Shown piece by piece: positions 7,260 to 9,601 of a DNA stretch of 9,601 nt (positions are counted from its first letter, which is position 1; every line of letters begins with the position of its first letter). Made by a program: the position numbers and the translations under genes. Location of the stretch: NCBI GenBank assembly GCA_036001245.1, contig DASYUL010000149.1, positions 1 to 9,601 of the forward strand, given 5' to 3'. The stretch comes from Gp7-AA6 sp036001245. Lineage in GTDB: Bacteria; Acidobacteriota; Thermoanaerobaculia; UBA5066; Gp7-AA6. The notes below the pieces were generated by a model, which did no database searches, was not told the origin of the DNA, and saw only the letters and a program-made list of their open reading frames with translations.

Positions 7260-7595
7260 TTGGACTCGAAAGAGATCACCGAACGGGCACCGCGGCCCGC
7301 CCGAACGTCCCCTGACCTGCGGGAGGACGATTCCCTCGTCGATGCTCGGAGGCAGGGCGAGCTGGAAGCGGAGGTGCTTCACCTCCGGCTGCGGCTCAAG
7401 GAGAGCCTCGCGCGCGAGCTGCGCCTCGTCGAGAGGACGACCAAGGCCGAGGAGGCCTTGGAGAACGCGCTCGCGACCGAGCAGGAGCTCCGTCAACAGG
7501 TCGAGCGGTACTCGAGCTTTCATCGCGCGCTCGAGAAGTCCCGGGCCTGGCAGTTGATCCAGGCCGTTCGCCGGCTGTTCGGGAGAGCCTGGTGA
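7260..7595 (+). CDS. Small coiled-coil protein with C-terminal RAWQLIQAVRR motif
   Basis: A protein of 111 residues from TTG 7260, or 133 from the in-frame GTG at 7194, only 2 nt after the previous stop. Neither start has a strong ribosome binding site: GAG at 7253-7255 is 4 nt from TTG, and GGGAGG at 7173-7178 is 15 nt from GTG. The TTG is preferred because 7197-7259 looks less like coding sequence (31 of 60 bases at 7201-7260 are G or C). Residues about 30-95 of the short form are an acidic/basic coiled coil. The end, KSRAWQLIQAVRRLFGRAW, resembles the S-x-x-W-x-x-x-x-x-x-R tail that follows coiled coils in many glycosyltransferases and methyltransferases of surface-glycan clusters. There is no catalytic domain. 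It is probably a scaffold or partner of the flanking GT2 enzymes (inference). The start is uncertain, the reading frame is likely real. Confidence 0.65.
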   Translation: MDSKEITERAPRPARTSPDLREDDSLVDARRQGELEAEVLHLRLRLKESLARELRLVERTTKAEEALENALATEQELRQQVERYSSFHRALEKSRAWQLIQAVRRLFGRAW

Positions 7596-7879
7596 GCGAT
7601 CCCGCGCGCACGATCGCCTACCTCGAGGCGCGAGTCGCGGTGTTGGAACGGCGCCTCGCGGAACGCTCGGCCGCGCTTCGCGCCGTCGCGCGCGACGCCT
7701 GCGACGAGGACCTGATCAACCTGTCGCGGGCGGCCATGGGCCTGCCCCCGATGCCGCGGGCCGGTTTCGGCCTGCGCGGATGGAAGGAAACGACGACGCT
7801 CGCTCCCTCAGAGGTCGAGGCCACGATGCGGGAGCTGTGGCGATCGGTGACTCCTCCGAACTTCGGCGACGGCGAATGA
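7592..7879 (+). CDS. Small hypothetical protein, coiled-coil N-terminus
   Basis: A protein of 95 residues from GTG 7592, overlapping the previous stop by 4 nt (GTGA) with GGGAG at 7581-7585 as ribosome binding site. Residues about 5-35 are a heptad-like helix (AYLEARVAVLERRLAERSAA); then come acidic DACDEDLINLSRAAMG (35-50), a Pro/Gly turn LPPMPRAGFGLRGW (51-64) and an amphipathic helix with ELWRSVTPP (81-89). I do not recognise the family and see no catalytic motif, signal peptide or membrane helix. Its stop is nested in the ATGA start of the following GT2-GT4 gene, so the two are translationally coupled; a role as partner or chaperone of that enzyme is inference. Good overlaps on both sides and high G/C at third codon positions support a real gene. 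Confidence 0.7.
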   Translation: MSDPARTIAYLEARVAVLERRLAERSAALRAVARDACDEDLINLSRAAMGLPPMPRAGFGLRGWKETTTLAPSEVEATMRELWRSVTPPNFGDGE

Positions 7880-9601
7880 TCGAGAGAGCGGCGACGCTCG
7901 TCGTCCTCGCCTGGAACCGGTGGGACCTGACGAAGAGGTGCCTCGACTCGCTCCGGCAGACGGACCTCTCGGGAGCGGAGGTGTTGGTCGTCGACAACGG
8001 CTCGACCGACGAGACGCCGCGCGCGCTCGAGTCGTATTCCTCGTGGTTGCGCGTCATTCGAAATCCGCGGAATCTCGGCTTCGTCGGCGGCAACAACGTC
8101 GCGATCGGAGAAGCCGAGTCCGACTCGGACGTCGTCCTCCTGAACAACGACGTCGAGTTTCCCCAGCGTGACTGGCTTCAGAGGCTTCGCCGCTGCGCCC
8201 GCTCCGCGCCGGGAGCCGGCATCGTCGGCTGCCGGCTGACACTACCCGACGGCCGGCTGCTTCACGCGGGGACGTTCATCGTGGCCGACACGATGTGGGG
8301 CCAGCAGATCGGCTCGCTCGAGAAGGACGTCGGCCAGTACACCCGGACCCGCGAGGTCGACGGAATCGTCTTTGCCTGCGCGTACATTCGCCGCGAGGTG
8401 CTCGACACGATCGGCCATCTCTCGGTGGACTTCGAGTCCTACTTCGAAGACACGGACTACTGCCTGCGAGCGCGCCGCGCCGGATTCAAGACGTACCTGT
8501 GCGGCGAAGTGACGCTGATGCACAACGAGCACGGCTCGACGGCAGGCGACGACGGTAAGTTCAACCGCGTCTTCCAGGCGAGCCGCGACGCGTTCCGAAA
8601 GAAATGGGGACGCGCCCTCGAGAGCCGCTACAAGGGCGAGGTCCTCTGGCAGTCGATCATGAACTTTCCGACCGGATACGCCGCCTCGACGCGCGAGATC
8701 CTGCGCGCGCTGGATCGCCGCGGCATCCGCGCGAGCTATCGGTACGTGTACGGTCCCGGAAGCCCCTATCCGGTCGAAGAGCCGGACCCCTCCGGCGACT
8801 ACCTCATGAACGTGATCTCGCGCCGCAACGGCAGTCCGTCGGTCGGCGTCGTCTACGGGCAGGGGGACGTCTTCCACAAGAACCGCAGCCGCCGGAAAGT
8901 TGGTTTCACGATGCTCGAGGTGGACGGGTTTCCGTCGGACTGGGTCCGCCAGGCCAACCGGATGGACGAAGTGTGGGTGCCAACGGAGTTCAACCGCCGA
9001 GGGTTCCTGGAGTCGGGCTTAAAGAGGCCGATCCACAAGATCCCCCTCGCCGTCGACCCGGACTATTTCCACCCGGGCATCCAGGCGTTTCCCAATCCGA
9101 GCGGCGAGTTCATCTTCCTCTCGAACTTCGAGTGGGGGGAGCGCAAAGAGCCGTGGCTGCTCCTCAAGGCATTCAACGACGTCTTCTCCGCGGCCGAGCC
9201 GGTGCGTCTCATCTGCAAGATCATCAACAAGGACCCGGCGGTCCGGGTGCGCGACGAGATCCGCCGGCTCCGACTGAAGGATTCGGGCGGCCGGATCTCG
9301 TTCATCTTCAACCGCGAATTTCCGTACTACCAGCTCGGTGCGTTCTACCGGTCCGCGGACTGCTACGTCTCGGCGGGCCGCGGCGAAGGCTGGGACATGC
9401 CGCTCATGGAGGCCATGGCCTGCGGCCTCCCGGCGATCGCGACCGACTGGGGCGCGCACACCGAGTTCGTCCACGAGGGGATCGCGTACCCGCTCAAGGT
9501 GAGACGAACAGTGCCGGCGGTGGCGAAGTGTCCGTACTACGAGGGCTTCTCCTGGGCCGACCCGGACCCGGAGCACCTGCGGTTCCTCCTGCGAGAGGTC
9601 T
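7876..9601 (+). CDS. Bifunctional GT2-GT4 glycosyltransferase (3' end outside window)
   Basis: An open frame of at least 575 codons from ATG 7876 (ATGA overlap with the previous stop), without a stop before the window edge. No clear Shine-Dalgarno site is seen, so translation is probably coupled. Residues 5-240 are a GT-A fold GT2 domain: LVVLAWNRWDLTKRCLDSL (8-26), VLVVDNGSTDE (36-46), NLGFVGGNN (66-74), LLNNDVEF (88-95) as the metal/donor motif, FESYFEDTDYCLRARRAGF (186-204) with E191/D192 as the catalytic pair, and H216 and H219. Residues about 320 to the edge are a GT-B fold GT4 domain: GFTMLEVDGFPSDWV (343-357), DEVWVPTEFNRRGF (364-377), IPLAVDPDYFHPG (389-401), WGERKEPWLLLKAF (420-433), and E-x7-E at E504/E512 in GEGWDMPLMEAMACGLPAIA. 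It probably adds two successive sugars to a surface polysaccharide. Donor specificity is not readable, and further domains may follow downstream. Confidence 0.93.
   Translation, partial: MIERAATLVVLAWNRWDLTKRCLDSLRQTDLSGAEVLVVDNGSTDETPRALESYSSWLRVIRNPRNLGFVGGNNVAIGEAESDSDVVLLNNDVEFPQRDWLQRLRRCARSAPGAGIVGCRLTLPDGRLLHAGTFIVADTMWGQQIGSLEKDVGQYTRTREVDGIVFACAYIRREVLDTIGHLSVDFESYFEDTDYCLRARRAGFKTYLCGEVTLMHNEHGSTAGDDGKFNRVFQASRDAFRKKWGRALESRYKGEVLWQSIMNFPTGYAASTREILRALDRRGIRASYRYVYGPGSPYPVEEPDPSGDYLMNVISRRNGSPSVGVVYGQGDVFHKNRSRRKVGFTMLEVDGFPSDWVRQANRMDEVWVPTEFNRRGFLESGLKRPIHKIPLAVDPDYFHPGIQAFPNPSGEFIFLSNFEWGERKEPWLLLKAFNDVFSAAEPVRLICKIINKDPAVRVRDEIRRLRLKDSGGRISFIFNREFPYYQLGAFYRSADCYVSAGRGEGWDMPLMEAMACGLPAIATDWGAHTEFVHEGIAYPLKVRRTVPAVAKCPYYEGFSWADPDPEHLRFLLREV

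Noticed and set aside
8242..9576. Minus-strand frames at 8242-8877 and 9019-9576
   Set aside because: Both are shadows of the GT2-GT4 gene, whose conserved motifs fix the + strand frame.

Overview
The window is a dense glycan-assembly cluster from a high-GC bacterium. Codons end mostly in G or C, starts are a mix of ATG, GTG and TTG, and genes are packed with 4-nt overlaps. This style and the coiled-coil/glycosyltransferase protein types would fit Myxococcota, Acidobacteriota or a similar high-GC Gram-negative phylum, but nothing here fixes the taxon. All seven supported genes lie on the + strand. A possible divergent gene is only glimpsed at the left edge.

Layout. Bases 1-181 are a left edge with a relatively AT-rich stretch (23 of 50 bases G or C at 81-130), probably an intergenic control region. 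Next come: a small helical/coiled-coil protein (182-757); a 1137-residue protein with three glycosyltransferase modules of the GT-B/GT4 type in a row (795-4208); a polysaccharide pyruvyltransferase-like protein with altered motifs and a long C-terminal coiled coil (4205-5995); a GT2 glycosyltransferase with an extra C-terminal half-domain (5992-7191); two very small coiled-coil proteins (about 7260-7595 and 7592-7879); and a GT2-GT4 bifunctional glycosyltransferase that runs off the right edge (7876 to beyond 9601).

How they work together. I count at least six glycosyltransferase modules, one pyruvyltransferase-like module and four proteins or regions rich in coiled coil. No protein shows a signal peptide or a membrane segment, so this looks like the cytoplasmic part of a pathway building a surface polysaccharide (O-antigen, capsule or exopolysaccharide). 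Priming transferase, flippase or ABC exporter, polymerase and sugar-nucleotide genes are not in the window and would be expected nearby. Four of the six junctions are stop/start overlaps (GTGA, TTGA, GTGA, ATGA), so the genes are very likely co-transcribed and translationally coupled.

Most of this is a recognisable kind of cluster. The parts that deserve a second look are the triple GT4 fusion, the pyruvyltransferase-like protein whose recalled family motifs are altered at three places, the half GT-B domain on the GT2 protein, and the recurring non-catalytic coiled-coil proteins between enzymes. I saw no RNA gene, CRISPR array, insertion sequence or origin.
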